Shown here piece after piece: positions 49,201 to 61,127 of a stretch of DNA of 64,000 bases. Made by a program: the position numbers and the translations under genes. Numbering within the stretch: the stretch's first letter is position 1; each line of letters begins with the position of its first letter. Origin of the DNA: Strix aluco (Eukaryota; Chordata; Aves; Strigiformes; Strigidae); assembly GCF_031877795.1 (NCBI RefSeq), contig NC_133955.1:3596001-3660000 (forward strand). Reading direction: 5' to 3'. The notes below the pieces were generated by a model that saw only the letters and a list, made by a program, of their open reading frames with translations, was not told the DNA's origin and did no database searches.

Positions 49201-52200
49201 GAACAAGCTAAAAGGCTTTATCATCCTCCATTAACTAAAGAAGCAGCCTAGACATATCTATCCCTCTCTGCTCAAGGGCATGTTGTTCAAACCCAAGAAC
49301 GTACTGCTGGGAGTATATATTTTATTGGAAATATCACTCACCACACCTCGGTAGGATGGAGGGATGAATCCACAGTAGATAGGAAGAAAGCAGCTGCAGA
49401 GGAGAGCCTGGGGAAGGAGAGGGATTGCAGAAGTAAGTGTTCCCAAAGTTCTCCTAGACAAAAGCTATTGACTGGGTGCCTGCAAATTCAGCCTTGACAA
49501 ATCATCTGGAGCCAGGCTGCCAGTACCACCTGGACTTTGCACTCGACTGTGTCAAGAAGAAAGGTTCCAAGAAGGGGGAAACATCTCATTTCAATAAAGT
49601 TGAAACACTTCTCCTGAGAAGGACATAGCACTTCATTTTTTATTTTTATAGCTGCCAGCAGCATTAGAGTTGTGTATCTATATATCACTGTCTAAACACT
49701 GCCCTTTGATGGTGGCAAGGAGAAGCTTTGGCTTCATTTTTCATATTTGTGGGGTTTTGGACAAAACCAAGACATCCTCCCAATGCATTTTCATTCTGCT
49801 GGGTTTTGTCAATGATAAAGCCACTGCTGGGCTGTTTGCAACCATTTTCCACCAATCTCATCAGCTGAGAATGAACATCCAGGCTCCCGGGTTGACCTCG
49901 GGCTGGCACCACGGGGTGAACTCCAACATCTCCATGGACTTGTCATCCTCTACTGATTCCCTGGGACAAGCCCATGACCTTATGGGCATCTCTGTTAGGG
50001 TTTTACCCTGGGATTTTTTCCCCAGCATCTAATTTACTGGTTAATCAGCTGCTTGTTGTTTGGCAGCACAGACACTTTGTCCAGCTCTTTCCTCCCAGGA
50101 AGGTGCTGAGGCAACGAGGAAGATTATTGCCAGTGGGACTTGGCCAAGGAGAGACCTGTCCAGAAAGCTGAGAGGTCATGTCAGCGTTAACACCGCTCTT
50201 TGCAAAGAGCCATTAGCACTTATTAGATGTGGACAACATGTCGACATCTGCTTTTTGAGGCTGGAAACAAACCTGCTGCTTTTTTAGCATGCTTTATTCC
50301 TGCCTGACTCTGGACCTAACATCTTCCTCCCTCCCTCATGGAGCTCACTGTGATGGGACCATGGCTCTGGCAGAGCTTCCTGACACTCTCCCCATCTTGG
50401 GTAGAAAACAGTGCGGTTAAAGTCATCAGCGCTTCGGTACCTCCATCCCAAGCAGTAGGTAGAGATCTTCCTACGGCATCAGCGGAAGGTCCCTTTACCT
50501 GAATGAGCTCCTCTTTCGAGCTGAACTCAGAGGCTATGACATTTTGGCCGTCCACCACCCGCGTGAGCGAGATGTGCAGCCGCCCTGAAGCCAGCTGGTA
50601 GGAGTCCTCTGGTAGTGTCCGCTGCAGAATAGTCTTGATGTTCGCCAGCAAGCTGCACTTGGGAGAGAGAGGGCCCAGGAGGGTTTTCCTGACTTCCTTT
50701 GCCATGGCAAATAGAGATTCCTTTATGTCATCTGACACAGAGAGGGGGGGTGAAGACAGAGAGAAAGTCAATATCGCTGCTGCCCTAAGAGTTAGATTTT
50801 TAATCCTATTTTTAACACTCCCCAGCATGTGTACAACCCCGGGATGATACCGCTGCTATAACAGGGGATGTGGTGGCAGGGCAGAAAATGGGAAATCACC
50901 CCCAGAATGTCCTCAAAGGACAGTGTATTGCTGAGCATGGCCCCACTCGTGAAATCCCTGTCTGTACCGGTGATGGGTGCTCAGGATGTGCCTGGCCAGG
51001 GACTAGGGAAAGGCTGCAAAGAGCCCCGGGAAGGGGGTTATCGGTGCCAATGGGACTTGCACAATATGTTCCTGCCTTCCACCTCTGATTTTGCATGTGG
51101 GCCACCCCAGGCTTCACAGGGGAGCTGGGATGGCTCAAAGGTGAGGACAAGGGGCAGACCCCCACCTCCTCTGCTTAGGGCTTTCCTGCAAGCCGAGCAC
51201 CCTGGCTCCACCGTCCCGGGACTCCCTGCTCCCCTGAGCTTCCCCAGTGACCCCCCAGCTGGTGTTAATAGTCATTACATGCACCTGCACGTCCCAAAAG
51301 CTGGATTAAAGGAGCAGAACTGCAGAGCCCCAGCTGAGGGCTCAGGAGACACTGAGTTTTAGAGTCTGTGCTGTGATGGGAGAGAAGAGGGGTGCAGCAA
51401 ATTCCACAGTCAGCCTGACCCCAGGGAGGGAGCTTGGTCGTTTTGCTGAAATGGGCAGCTAGCTTGGGGGAATACCCCACCCTGGGCAGTTAAACTCTTG
51501 CAGCAAAAAACTTATTTGGCTCCCCAGTGCTGCAAAGAACCATCCTTGCGCCCGGGTGGTGTCCCAGCCCTGCACTGGCATGAAGCTGTGGGTTTGCTTT
51601 AGCACCATGGCTTTGTAGGGGCAAAGATTTCAAGGCTGCCTTGTGAGATTTCTTTACAAGCATGGACAGACAGATGGTTTAGGTGGAGTGTCCCAGAGGC
51701 AACTGGAATAACACAGGTATTAAGAGGAGTTCTAAATGTTTGAGTGGATGTTCAGGCAGTGTGGTGTGATGGTTAATGCTCGGTGGACTCACGCAGGGTC
51801 CTCAGGGATCCTGAAAGAGCCAGAGACACCCCAGGCAGGTGATGTATCTACCAGGCACTGTCTGACTGCTCTGTGTCCTGGAAATGGGAGAAAGCCTGGG
51901 AAAACCACCCGCAAGCTGCCGGGTAGGAGGCAAGAGCAGACTCCAGCTTTGAGGGCTTTGACTCTGGACAAGGCTTTGACTTGGGATGAGCGAGGGATGG
52001 TTCTGGCATGCAATACTCTTACTGTCCCGCCTGCACCAGCTCACTGGTGACAAGCCTGTGCCCAGGAGGTGACCTGTGGGATGGCAGAGGACAGCCTGGC
52101 TCAGAGAGCTTCTCACCCAGCTCAGGGCAGGGCAGGGGCAGGGTACACGACCGCAGCCACCCCATGGGACACCCCATCAGGAGCCAAGCACACCTTTAAC

Positions 52201-53802
52201 CCTCTTTTTGCCCCAATCCTCCCTAGTGTGAATTTGTGACCAAGTTTGTGCCACATTCATTTTCCTTATGAGAAACCCAACCAGAGTCATCACTACCCAA
52301 AATGTCTTACCCTGGGCAAGATGTTCTGGGCACAAGATCATCTCAGCACCTCTAAGTGGATGGTGCCTACCACCCCCAGTAAAGCAGACCCCCATTTCAG
52401 CACTGGTGTCCACAGCAAGAGCAGTTACCAAACAGATACCAGCTCCATCCAATTACACCAGGATGAGGAATTAGAGAGGAAAATTTTGGGACCCTTGCTG
52501 ATTTGTAGAGGAGTTCATTCCCATTTGGGCAGAAAGGTTCCTTTCTGCTTTGTCTAAATGTGTTTGCCAAAGTGTTGAGTTGGTTTTAGCTCCAGCAGAG
52601 TGGTTGTAGCATCCACCGGAGGTTTCAGGAACTGCGTGTTTCCTCCCTGCTTCCTCCATCATTATTTGGACCCTAAAACCCCTGCTCCTCCTAAAAGTCC
52701 CCATTGCTTGAAGCAGGGCTTGGATCAGTCTTTGAAGATTAAGTCTTGTGTACAGTTGTTTACACATGGACACTAATTGGAAATATGGGAGGATGTGATT
52801 ATTAAAAGTGGATTAACTGCTTTGAATTAATTCTACACATAGATAATCTTATGGCTAGGGGTTCCTGTTTCCACACTGTCTAAAGAGGTTTGGAGTAAAA
52901 CCTCTTCTGCAGCAGTAAGAGAAGGCCCAGCCCTGGGCTGGAGTGGGGACTGCTGTTGCCCCGGGTATGTCCTGCTGACGCGCCCTTGAGCTTTTGCTGG
53001 GGCGAAAGGTGCTCTGCTGTCTGGGAACAGGAATCACACCACATCTTCCTTTGTGCTGGGAAGGTTGAGTGGGATAACCCAAAGCAACACGCAGACAGGG
53101 CTGTCAGCTCTATGGGTACGTATGTGACTGCCACTCCTGTCCCTTTGTAGCTAAGGATGACAAGGGACCTGATCCGTAGGGGACAAGGGGGCTTTACATG
53201 GGCGTATCCACCCACTGTGGCCACGTAGTCTTGCTTTGGGACACATCTCAGCACTCCTTAGACCTCATAGCAGAAGAGAAGGAGATCTGCTCCTTCAGCA
53301 GGAGCAGGCAAATGAGCCAGTGAAATACAGGTACATCCAGATTTACCTGTGCAGTATCTACATGACCATCTGAAATAATATTCAGACAGTAATAACAGGC
53401 TTTTTCAGCTTACACCGCCCAAAATTGCTTCAGGGTGTCTGCCAAAGGTGACAACATCCGCAGGTTTCTTTGATGCCTTGTGAGTGATGTAAGTTACACC
53501 AGTATCGCATCCCCAGTGGTGCTTTAAGGCATTAGCTCCTCTATTTCTATTCTGAAATAAAAAAACTATAGTAAGGAAATCTAGGCAATAATTGTCTTAC
53601 CGAGGCCGACGCCGCACACCACAGCAGCAGCGATGATCGAGCCGGCGGACGACCCATAGACCTTGCACGCAGACTTGAGGAGTTTGGGAGCCAGCTCCAG
53701 GAGGGACTGCACCACCCCAACCTGGTACAGGACGAGGAAGCCGCTGCCCGAAAAGGAGAGCGAGAAACGGGTGCTCGAACCCTGGAGATCCTCCTCAGCC
53801 AT
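46123..53802 (-). CDS. PNPLA1: Patatin-like phospholipase, PNPLA1-like copy B (spliced, complete)
   Basis: Eight exons on the minus strand, in coding order: 53802-53601, 50731-50499, 49407-49342, 48000-47788, 47414-47354, 47268-47128, 46826-46727, 46237-46123. They give about 376 residues. The patatin domain covers about residues 12-240. The oxyanion loop is SGSGFL (residues 18-23), the nucleophile box GSSAG has Ser52, and the DGG dyad has Asp171. Phrases [31 protein letters not shown] and CPRDCPAIF match PNPLA1 better than PNPLA2, 3, 4 or 5. In mammals PNPLA1 is an epidermal transacylase that moves linoleate from triglyceride to omega-hydroxyceramide, with ABHD5 as partner. This copy keeps the catalytic residues, so an active enzyme is likely. 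The C-terminus is much shorter than the proline-rich tail of mammalian PNPLA1 and ends in a basic amphipathic segment (LLKKAMARR). The start ATG has G at -3 and +4. The neighbouring BNIP5-like gene supports the PNPLA1 identity. Confidence 0.85.
46727..46826 (-). CDS. PNPLA1: PNPLA1-like copy B exon 7
   Basis: 100 bases, acceptor 'catgggcccag', donor GG|GTAAGA. It encodes [20 protein letters not shown] and [12 protein letters not shown], which resembles the region of PNPLA2/3 with '-LP' and 'PYTLP' near the C-terminal helices. Phases fit both neighbours. Confidence 0.65.
47128..47268 (-). CDS. PNPLA1: PNPLA1-like copy B exon 6
   Basis: 141 bases. It encodes [16 protein letters not shown] through PYFLP, matching the start of copy A exon 6 but 22 codons shorter. 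Acceptor 'catgtctcgcag', donor CCAG|GTAGAGG. Confidence 0.8.
47354..47414 (-). CDS. PNPLA1: PNPLA1-like copy B exon 5
   Basis: 61 bases encoding [20 protein letters not shown] plus one base. The donor is A|GTTAAG, a weaker than usual GT site (T at +3). Without splicing, a stop follows at once, and the phase matches copy A exactly, so splicing here is well supported. Confidence 0.85.
47788..48000 (-). CDS. PNPLA1: PNPLA1-like copy B exon 4
   Basis: 71 codons. It begins [12 protein letters not shown] with the catalytic Asp171-Gly dyad and includes [12 protein letters not shown] and ALFPPSTM. Acceptor 'cttcgccctcag', donor ATG|GTAAGC. Confidence 0.93.
49342..49407 (-). CDS. PNPLA1: PNPLA1-like copy B exon 3
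   Basis: 22 codons, phase 0 on both sides: [20 protein letters not shown] and GV. Donor GTG|GTGAGT. Confidence 0.92.
50499..50731 (-). CDS. PNPLA1: PNPLA1-like copy B exon 2
   Basis: 77 codons with [32 protein letters not shown] and [11 protein letters not shown]. Acceptor 'ctctgtgtcag', donor CAG|GTAAAG. Confidence 0.9.
53601..53802 (-). CDS. PNPLA1: PNPLA1-like copy B exon 1
   Basis: Encodes residues 1-67 (MAEEDLQG onward) plus one base. It contains the oxyanion loop and GSSAG with catalytic Ser52. Donor CTCG|GTAAGA. The only in-frame ATG before the domain was taken as the start. Confidence 0.88.
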
Positions 53803-54900
53803 CTCAAGATCAAATCGGCGTATCTGGCTCAATGTCTTGAGTTGTCCTTCTTCACCAGAACCTCAAGCTCTCTTCTCTGCTTTATCCAGGCTCATCTCTG
53901 GCTGCAGAGGAGTCCAGAAGATGGATCTTCTACCTCCTTTTATGACAGCTCCCCGAGGCGTTTAGATTCACGAGCTATTTTAATTGCTGCCTGTGCTAAA
54001 AACAGAAATTTTCCCCTGATCAAAACAGCTCTTGTAATCCTCGACCACAGCCAACTCACATGCTCAGTGCTGAATCAAGGCTCCCCTTTTATATCAAGTG
54101 ATCTGAAGTGCCCCAGGAGCCCTCCTGGAGATGGTCCCCGCATTACTGTGCCCGTCACACTTGGAAACATCCATGCAAAATTTCTTCTTTGCTTTATGCT
54201 TTCTTTATCAAGGGTGTTTTCATAAATAGGATTCTCCGTCAATCCCGGCTTAGGCACAGCTCAGTACTGAGTGAGTAAAGGCTTGTGTAAGGCACTTAAA
54301 GCCAGAGGGTGTTACACAAGGGGTGGATGCAGGGCGTTACGTTGGGTTAGGTTTGGAAATACTGCTTATATTTGTTCCATATTGGAAGAGATTTGTCCTT
54401 GCCTGGTTCTTGGATATCCTCGGGGCAGGGGGAGGGGTGGGGGGGGAGGAAACAGGGAGATGGATTTGCTTTTCTCTGCGCCCCGTCTAGCACTGTGCTC
54501 TATACGGCCCCAGAAAGATGCCCACAGCAGCACCGTGTTCCCCAAATCTGGGGTTACTGAACCAAAACCAAACTGCCTTTGGGCTGTCTTCACTGGCTGG
54601 GTGACAGTTTAAAAAAATAGGGAAAAATTCAGTAGATTTCTAGTGTCTTTTCAGCCTTAATAACCTAATGCTGCTGCCAACATGCAGAATAAAAATTGCC
54701 ATTTTAAACAGATGTATTTATTAAATATTGCTAAATACTGTGTTGCTTATGTTGTCCAAATGCCGACAGCGTGCACACTATATAATGAATATTACATATG
54801 TTACCTTCGAGGTTGTACATACATGCCTCACGTGAGCACGTGTGTAGTAACAGAGAGGCTGAAGGAGGGAGCTTCCATTCCCCGTGTTGGTGCACCAGGG
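53803..54900. other. Upstream region of PNPLA1-like copy B
   Basis: No exon recognised. On the minus strand a TATA-like 'ggataaag' (complement of about 53883-53890) lies about 85 bases before the ATG. There is no CpG island, which would fit a tissue-restricted promoter. Confidence 0.35.
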
Positions 54901-55153
54901 CGCTGGGTTTGTGTGTGGTGGGGTTGGTGGTAGCAGGGGAGGGGGCTACAGCGATGGCCCCTGTGAGAAACCTCTTGAAGCTCCCCCACTCCAAATCAAG
55001 GGCCAAGGTCGAGCCAATTGGCGGTGGTGGCTGTGCCTCTGTGATAATGTATTTCAGAAGGGGAATCTGGGAGGGGGGTGGGACTGGTGAGGAGGAGTTA
55101 CGAGAAGGACACCTGCGAACACCGAGGGCAGCGGAAGGAAGGACGAGGAAGGG
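54901..55153 (+). mobile_element. Avian interspersed repeat, part 1 of 3
   Basis: Opens with 'ctgggtttgtgtgtggtggg' and includes 'ggggctacagcgatggcccc', 'tgagaaacctcttgaagctc' and 'cctctgtgataatgtatttc', which I recognise as the 5' part of a repeat common in bird genomes (probably retroviral in origin; family name not assigned). It is interrupted by the LTR at 55154. Confidence 0.55.
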
Positions 55154-55998
55154 TGTGAGAGACGACTTGTGAAAACAGGCCCTGAAAGAAACAGGCCTGC
55201 GAGAAATGAGAACTGAGAAAAACCAGCCTGAGAAAGAGATGAAAGTCAGCAGGGGGAGTGGAGGCCCTCTGAGCTAAGGAATGTCTCAAACACTCGCAAG
55301 TAACGAAACTACCCTCACGCAGTGGATGGTGTGGAGGTCGAAGCTGATAAGGCTGCCCCAATAACACAGGAGGCAGCTGGAGGGGGGAGCCCTGTGGGGA
55401 CAGGACGGCTCTGCTCTGGGGCACCTGGTCAAAATTCAAGGGCCATCTGTCCAGTGAATGACCTTTGCTTCATTATCCACGAAAAGCATATTAAAGTTAA
55501 CACCCCTCAATATGCTAACGAGGACTAACAAGATCATGCTAATTGCATCATCCCATGAAACACCTTACCCCTCCCCATCCATGGGGTACGTAGGTAAGTG
55601 GGTCAACCCAGGGGACGGAGGACCCAAGGAAAGTGTGTTTAAATTGAGCGGGGGCAAAGGGGAGGGGGGGGCCCGGAGAGTGAAGTGAAGTGAAGAAGAC
55701 AGATGCCTCCTGGAACCCTCGCTGGCAGGAACGACACAGGAACCCAGACCGGTGATCTCTATTCCCTTCATCTCCCTCCTTTCCTTTTTCCCTTTTTCCT
55801 TCACTACCACTAACACAAGGCATACTGTGTTGCTTGCCACAACTCGTTATATACTCAGCCAATTATCATGTATCCAATTAGTACATTGTGGGAAGTTAAT
55901 AAATGTTTGGACTTTGAGACTTCTCTCACCGTTGTCCACTCCGTTGGGGATTTACGAATCTGAGTCACTTGTCTCTGTCGTCTGAGCGGGATGTGACA
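55154..55998 (+). mobile_element. Solo LTR inserted in the avian repeat
   Basis: About 845 bases running from TGTGAGAG to TGTGACA. A poly-A signal AATAAA lies at 55898-55903, followed by an R/U5-like stretch ('cactccgttggggatttacg'). The flanking pentamers aaggg (55149-55153) and aaggc (55999-56003) look like a target duplication with one change. The host repeat resumes directly after, which supports these borders. No coding capacity. Confidence 0.5.
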
Positions 55999-56508
55999 AA
56001 GGCGGGGAGGTGCACTGGAGCAGACCCCCCCTGTATTCCGTGGTGAGACATCAGGGACACCCCCCTGCCACCCATGGAGGTCCACGGTGGAGCAGAGGTC
56101 GACCGGTGGCCTGGGGAGGACCCCACACTGGAGCAGGCAGCTGCGCCTGAAAATGTCCGGGGCTCTGAGGGGAGAAGCAGCCCCTGCTGTTGTAGTTCAG
56201 CGCTGGGAGGGCTGCAACATGTGGGGGTGACCCACACCGGAGCAGCCCGGGAACGGCTGCAGCCCGTGGGGAGGACTCATGATGGAAAAAGTTCATGGAG
56301 GATTGTCTCCCATGAGAGGGGAACCAAATGGAGCAGAGGGAAGAATGCGGAAGGGTGCTTCCCCCCTTGGAGGAAGAAGTGGGAACTGACTGAAAACCCC
56401 CCATCCCCTGCCCCTGCACCGCTGGGAGGAGGAGGTAGAGATATCAGAAACAAAACTGAGCCCAGGAAGAAGGGAGGGATGGGGGGAGATGTTTTTCAGA
56501 TGTGGTAA
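55999..56508 (+). mobile_element. Avian interspersed repeat, part 2 of 3
   Basis: Repetitive internal structure of 'ccc-acactggagcag', 'gctgcagcccgtggggagga' and 'ctcatgatggaaaaagttca', then 'gctgggaggaggaggtagag' and 'ctgagcccaggaagaaggga'. These phrases are typical of the same avian repeat. It is interrupted by a CR1 at about 56509. Confidence 0.6.
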
Positions 56509-57010
56509 CATTTGGGCACCTCAATACAAGAGAGATCTTGAGGTGCTGGAGCGAGGGCAGAGGAGGGCAACGAGGCTGGGGAAGGGCCTGGAGAATAAAT
56601 CCTGTGAGGAGCCATTGAAGGAGCTGGGACTGTTCAGTGTGAGGAGGAGAAGGGGAGGGGAGACTCATCACTCTCTACAGCTCCCTGAAAGGACGTTGTG
56701 GAGAGGTTAGTGCTGGTCTCTTCTCCCAGGGAATTAGTGACAGAACAAGAGGGAACGGCTTGAAACTGCAACAGGGGAGGTTCAGGCTGGACATGAGGAA
56801 CAAATGTTTCCCAGCAAGAGTGGTCAGAGAGTGGAATAGGCTGCCCAGGGAGGGGGTGGAGTCCCCATCCCTGGGTGTGTTTAAGGGCCGTTTGGATGAG
56901 CTGTGGGGGGATGTGGGGTAGGGGAGAACTTTGTAGAGTCGGGCTGAGGGTTGGACTCGATGATCCCAAGGGGCTTTTCCAACCTGAATGATTCTGGGAT
57001 TCTGTGATTC
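56509..57010 (+). mobile_element. CR1 LINE 3' fragment (+), nested
   Basis: CR1 signature phrases 'ggtgctggagcgagggcaga', 'ggaataggctgcccagggag' and 'gggttggactcgatgatccc', and the tail 'gattctgggattctgtgatt'. It is inserted inside the avian repeat whose 3' part follows directly. Confidence 0.92.
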
Positions 57011-57253
57011 TCACTGTCCCATTCTGTCTGTTAAGTGTTGTTGTTGTCAGCGTTTTGAATTAAAGTGATGTTCTTTTTCCTCCCTTAACGAATCTGCCTT
57101 TTGCCTGTGACCGTAATGGCTGAGCCACCCCTCCCTATCCTTATCTCAATTCCTGAGCCTTTTGCTTCATTTTCCCTTCCCAGAGCTGGGGGGCCAAGGG
57201 GTGAGTGAACAGCTGCGTGATGCTCAGTTGCCCTCTGGGCTCAAACCACCACA
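57011..57253 (+). mobile_element. Avian interspersed repeat, part 3 of 3
   Basis: 'gttttgaattaaagtgatgt', 'cttttgcctgtgaccgtaat', 'cctatccttatctcaattcc' and the end 'ggctcaaaccaccaca' match the 3' end of the same avian repeat. No coding capacity. Confidence 0.6.
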
Positions 57254-60200
57254 ACCAGTCTGGCCAGAACGGTACAAGAAAATAGAGGACGGTTCCAGCA
57301 TCCTGATGCAACCTTTGCCATGCTGTTTCACCCCAAATTTTCATACCTTTTTCCTTGGCCTCTCCAGCCATCACTGGGTCCCCATGACAAGAGTTGTGTC
57401 CTGTGCGATACCTGGGGGCAGAGCCCCCCCACCTCGATGGGAAATATGTCCCTGGGTTGGCATTTCACTGGTCGCTGCCCATCAGGTGAACGTGGCCTGC
57501 AAACCCCCCAGATAAATGTTACTCAGCGTGGCCAAGGCCGTCCTCGGCGGCCGCTGCCTGGACAACAGGACAAGCAGGAGCAAGTTGTCAGCTCAAAAAT
57601 ATATTGAAATGGGATCTGGACTATCCTGGAGGTGAAAAACTGCTTGAATTAGGGCATTTGCATGTGACCACCTCCTGCTGTAGATATCTTTACTGGATTT
57701 GGTCGTCTCATTTCTTGTCTTTCCGGTGTTTGATGTTGGTTTTACATTATCCCTTTGCTGGGTGAGTCTCCCACACGTTCCACCCTTTCTACCAGCCTTC
57801 TGGTGATACCTGAGCTTGGATCTGTGTGATTCCTGCCACTGTCTCCACTAGCCCTTGGCAAAGCCAATTCCTTCATTTAAAGGACTTTCTTCCAGCACTG
57901 GCAAACATCCGCAGGTAGAAGAAAAGTAAAAAGTATCATCTCTCATTGCCACACATCCAAACGTGCAAGTGCATCACAAGCGCGTGAGTTTTTGCACACT
58001 GAAAGAAATTGGTTCCGTGTTCTCTGTGCCTTAATTCTGCCAATTATGTGTGTCAGGCCCCGGGGAATTCAACAGACACTGCCTGGAAGAGGCGTAGGAT
58101 GCTCCTGCTTCACTCAGCACTTGCACCTCCCAGGTGGAGTCCAGCCCCAGTTGCCAAGCTTCAGGAAAGCTGTAAACAATCCACAGGACCTGCGGGAACA
58201 CACTCCTCCATCCAGTGCGGAGGACGGTTTCCTCGTAGGAGCTGGACTTGCGAGGACTTCACAGCATGCTCAGGTACCCCAGGCTCTCCTGGGGATCCTC
58301 AAAGCCCAAGAGGAGCTGGGCTCTGGGGACACACCTTGGGGGTCTGCCGGCTGAGGGGGTGCACAGCCACATCACAGCATTTCCCACAAATCGCCCTGTC
58401 CTGCAGTGAATTACGGGGGGCTTCTCAAGGCAGGGGGGGATGCAAAATCTGCCCTGCACCCTCACCCACTGCGAACACCGAGGCCCTGGGACAGCATCCC
58501 AGGAGACAGCATCCTCCCTGGCCCAGTGCCACACTCCTGTGAGATGAGACCTTGTCATCATCCTCTTAATGACAGAGAATTTTACATTAATTGGCTCATT
58601 AAGTGCCAGGCTGATTTTCTAAGTTGCCCTCCCCCACCTGGCATTTGGTAAAACAGGATTAGCAGGGACTAATGACTTCGGAGACACAAGATCACAGAAG
58701 CAGCCTGAGATGTTTTCAGGAGACGGCCCCTCGGCTCGCGTTGAGCGTGGGGCAGGCAGGGGGCTGTGCAGGCTGCAGCACATTGCCCGGGCAGGATCAG
58801 TGCCCAGATGGCTGGTGTCTGTGATCCCAGGGATTTTCAGGCAAGGCAATTGCTTTAGCTGTTTGAAGCCACAGCAGGGCGTCTAGGGAAGGATGAAGGT
58901 AATACCAAAAGTTGGAAACCGTTCAAAACCCTGGGGCTAATAACTTGCCCTTCTTTAATACCTTCTTAATATCTTCAGTGGCCACAGGCAATCAGGGTCT
59001 CAATTTTATAACCAGGAGATTAAGCCAAGATGCTGGAGTCGCTCACAAGAAGAGAGCTGGGCTCCGAGAGCCTCCAGCCCTGGGGTGCTGCACTAACGCC
59101 AGCCATGGCCGCTCCCATCCTCATCCCACTGTGCCAGGCTGGAGCAGCATCCGTGCTTCGGGTTAGGTTATTTGGGACCAGGGGCCCATTGTGCAAAGGG
59201 CTGTGAAGGTTTTTCTTCTTGTTTCTCCAGCACCGCTGCCCTGATGGGTGGGGAAAGGTCCAGCAACGACAGAAGGAGAATATTTGGTTCAGAAAAAGTG
59301 AAGGAGAAGGAAACAGGAGAGATGAGTTGTTTTTCTCACTGGTGTTTTGCCTGGCAGGCATGTTCCAAGTGCGGAGGGAAGATGATGTCCTCTGGGAAGT
59401 CAGCGAGGAGACAAAAGCCTTTTCTGCTCCATGCAAATCCCAACCCACACCTGGCACCGCATGAGCTCAGATGCAAAACAAAAGGGCGTCGCGTGATCCT
59501 CCCACTGGGTCCCCAGCATGTCCCCAGCACCAGCTCGCCCTGCCCCGGTCACAGCCCCGGCACAATCCCCTGGGCAGGGGACAGGAACGTCGTGATGGTT
59601 GCAAACACGCGACAGTGGTTTCAGTTTCTCCTGCAGTAAAAGTCTCCCAGCTTTGGACCCCGGCCAAAAGGAAACACGGTGCTGGCGCTGTGCTTGTTGC
59701 TGGCATTGCTGGGCAGGACACGGGAACTGAATTGGATGTTTTTCACAGTCCTAATTACACTGGGCTAAATTAGATGGAGCCCCTGCAAGGTAACGCCGCT
59801 CCTTGGGGCTTTTTGGCATCTGGTGATTCAACCCTCTGCAGCTCTATCAAATGTTCCCTTAATGGCTTCGCGAGAGGGGGATGTTGATCTGCGTGGGCAA
59901 GGGCTGTTTCCTTCCTACATGGGCTCTGCTTCCCCATTTTGTTTTACTTTGGGTTTTAAAAGGACTGAAACAATCCGATCCTCCAGCAGAGGAGGTGCTG
60001 GGCAGACACGAGCTGTCACCGGTGGCCCATGGTGGACTGTCACCCCAGGCACAGCACAGACCCAGACCCGCAGGTTTGTTTGCCACCATCATCACCTTCA
60101 ACCCACTAGATCATCCCACCGCTTGCACGCTGCAAACCCCCAAATTTTGTCCCCTTCACCCCAGGCTGGGTCTGACCCTGGCAAGGGAGATGCTCCTGCT

Positions 60201-61079
60201 GGTACCACCACTCTGAGCACTGGCAATCCCCCCAGCCCCAGGCTGCCTTAATCCATGGCCCTACTTAGGGGTCTGGGCAAAGATTAGCTGGGAACATTCC
60301 CAGTGATTAGGGTTTAACCGCTTTGACATTCCACATCTTCTTAGACCTTGTAGGTGAGACCCTGGCAGCTGTAAATCCCCTCGGCCCTTGAGGGAGCAAC
60401 AGCAAGGGCAGCTCCTGCACCACAGGAACAAGCTTTACCCAGTTCTTGGTGTCAGATCAAGCTGCTTTGGCTAATAAATCTCCTTCTGATGGAAAGGGAA
60501 CAGCTATAAATAGTACAAAATGGCAGGGCTGCACCATGTATCTGCTGTAAGACTCCCTTTGTGCCACTTTGCGTTAGGCTTGAAAGGAGCAGCCCACAAC
60601 AGCTGTAGCAAAGCAAACGTTATTCCATGTATAACATCACCCATTAGACAAGCCTGGCTGTCATTTAGGGACCAATTTATTTGAGTTTTAGGGGTTTTTT
60701 TCCTGAACTGGACACTTGGCTAACAGCAGAAGCTACAAAAATTACGTTGTACATTCACAGATACATATAGAAAAGCAGGTAAATAAATACACATACACAA
60801 ACACAAACAGTGAGGTTCAACAATGCACCTGGTGAGAGCTAAAATGCAAATATAAGGTGAAAGTTGGGTGTTGCTTAATTTACAGACTCTTTGCCCCAGC
60901 CAGGTGGGTTTTCAGCATTCCACGCTGTTGCGGCTATCGCTGTGGTTTTCCTTAGATTTTAAATCCACAGCTCAGAAAATCACCCCCCAACTGGGTCACC
61001 AACAGGGACTGTCCCCCCTCATCAGTAAATCCGCATCCTTGGGTTCCCAGGCAGCACAGGCCCTTCAGAGCAGCTGATG
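57254..61079. other. Intergenic DNA between repeat nest and BNIP5-like gene
   Basis: No exon recognised. Open frames here are short and overlap on both strands. Part of the right end is probably 3' untranslated sequence of the minus-strand BNIP5-like gene, with several TTTATT (minus AATAAA) occurrences, e.g. 60678-60683. Confidence 0.4.
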
Positions 61080-61127
61080 TCAGTCCGGGCTCTCGCAGTT
61101 GTCTGTGCTGAACTTTTCTCTGTCCTG
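61080..61127 (-). CDS. BNIP5: BNIP5-like last coding exon
   Basis: 48 bases, acceptor 'ccttctatttcag'. It encodes QDREKFSTDNCESPD followed by TGA (61082-61080). Its short length and position match the short final coding exon of BCL2L14. Confidence 0.75.
   Translation of the reverse strand, partial: QDREKFSTDNCESPD

Noticed and set aside
53663-53965. Plus-strand frame over 53.66-53.97 kb
   Set aside because: Antisense shadow of PNPLA copy B exon 1.
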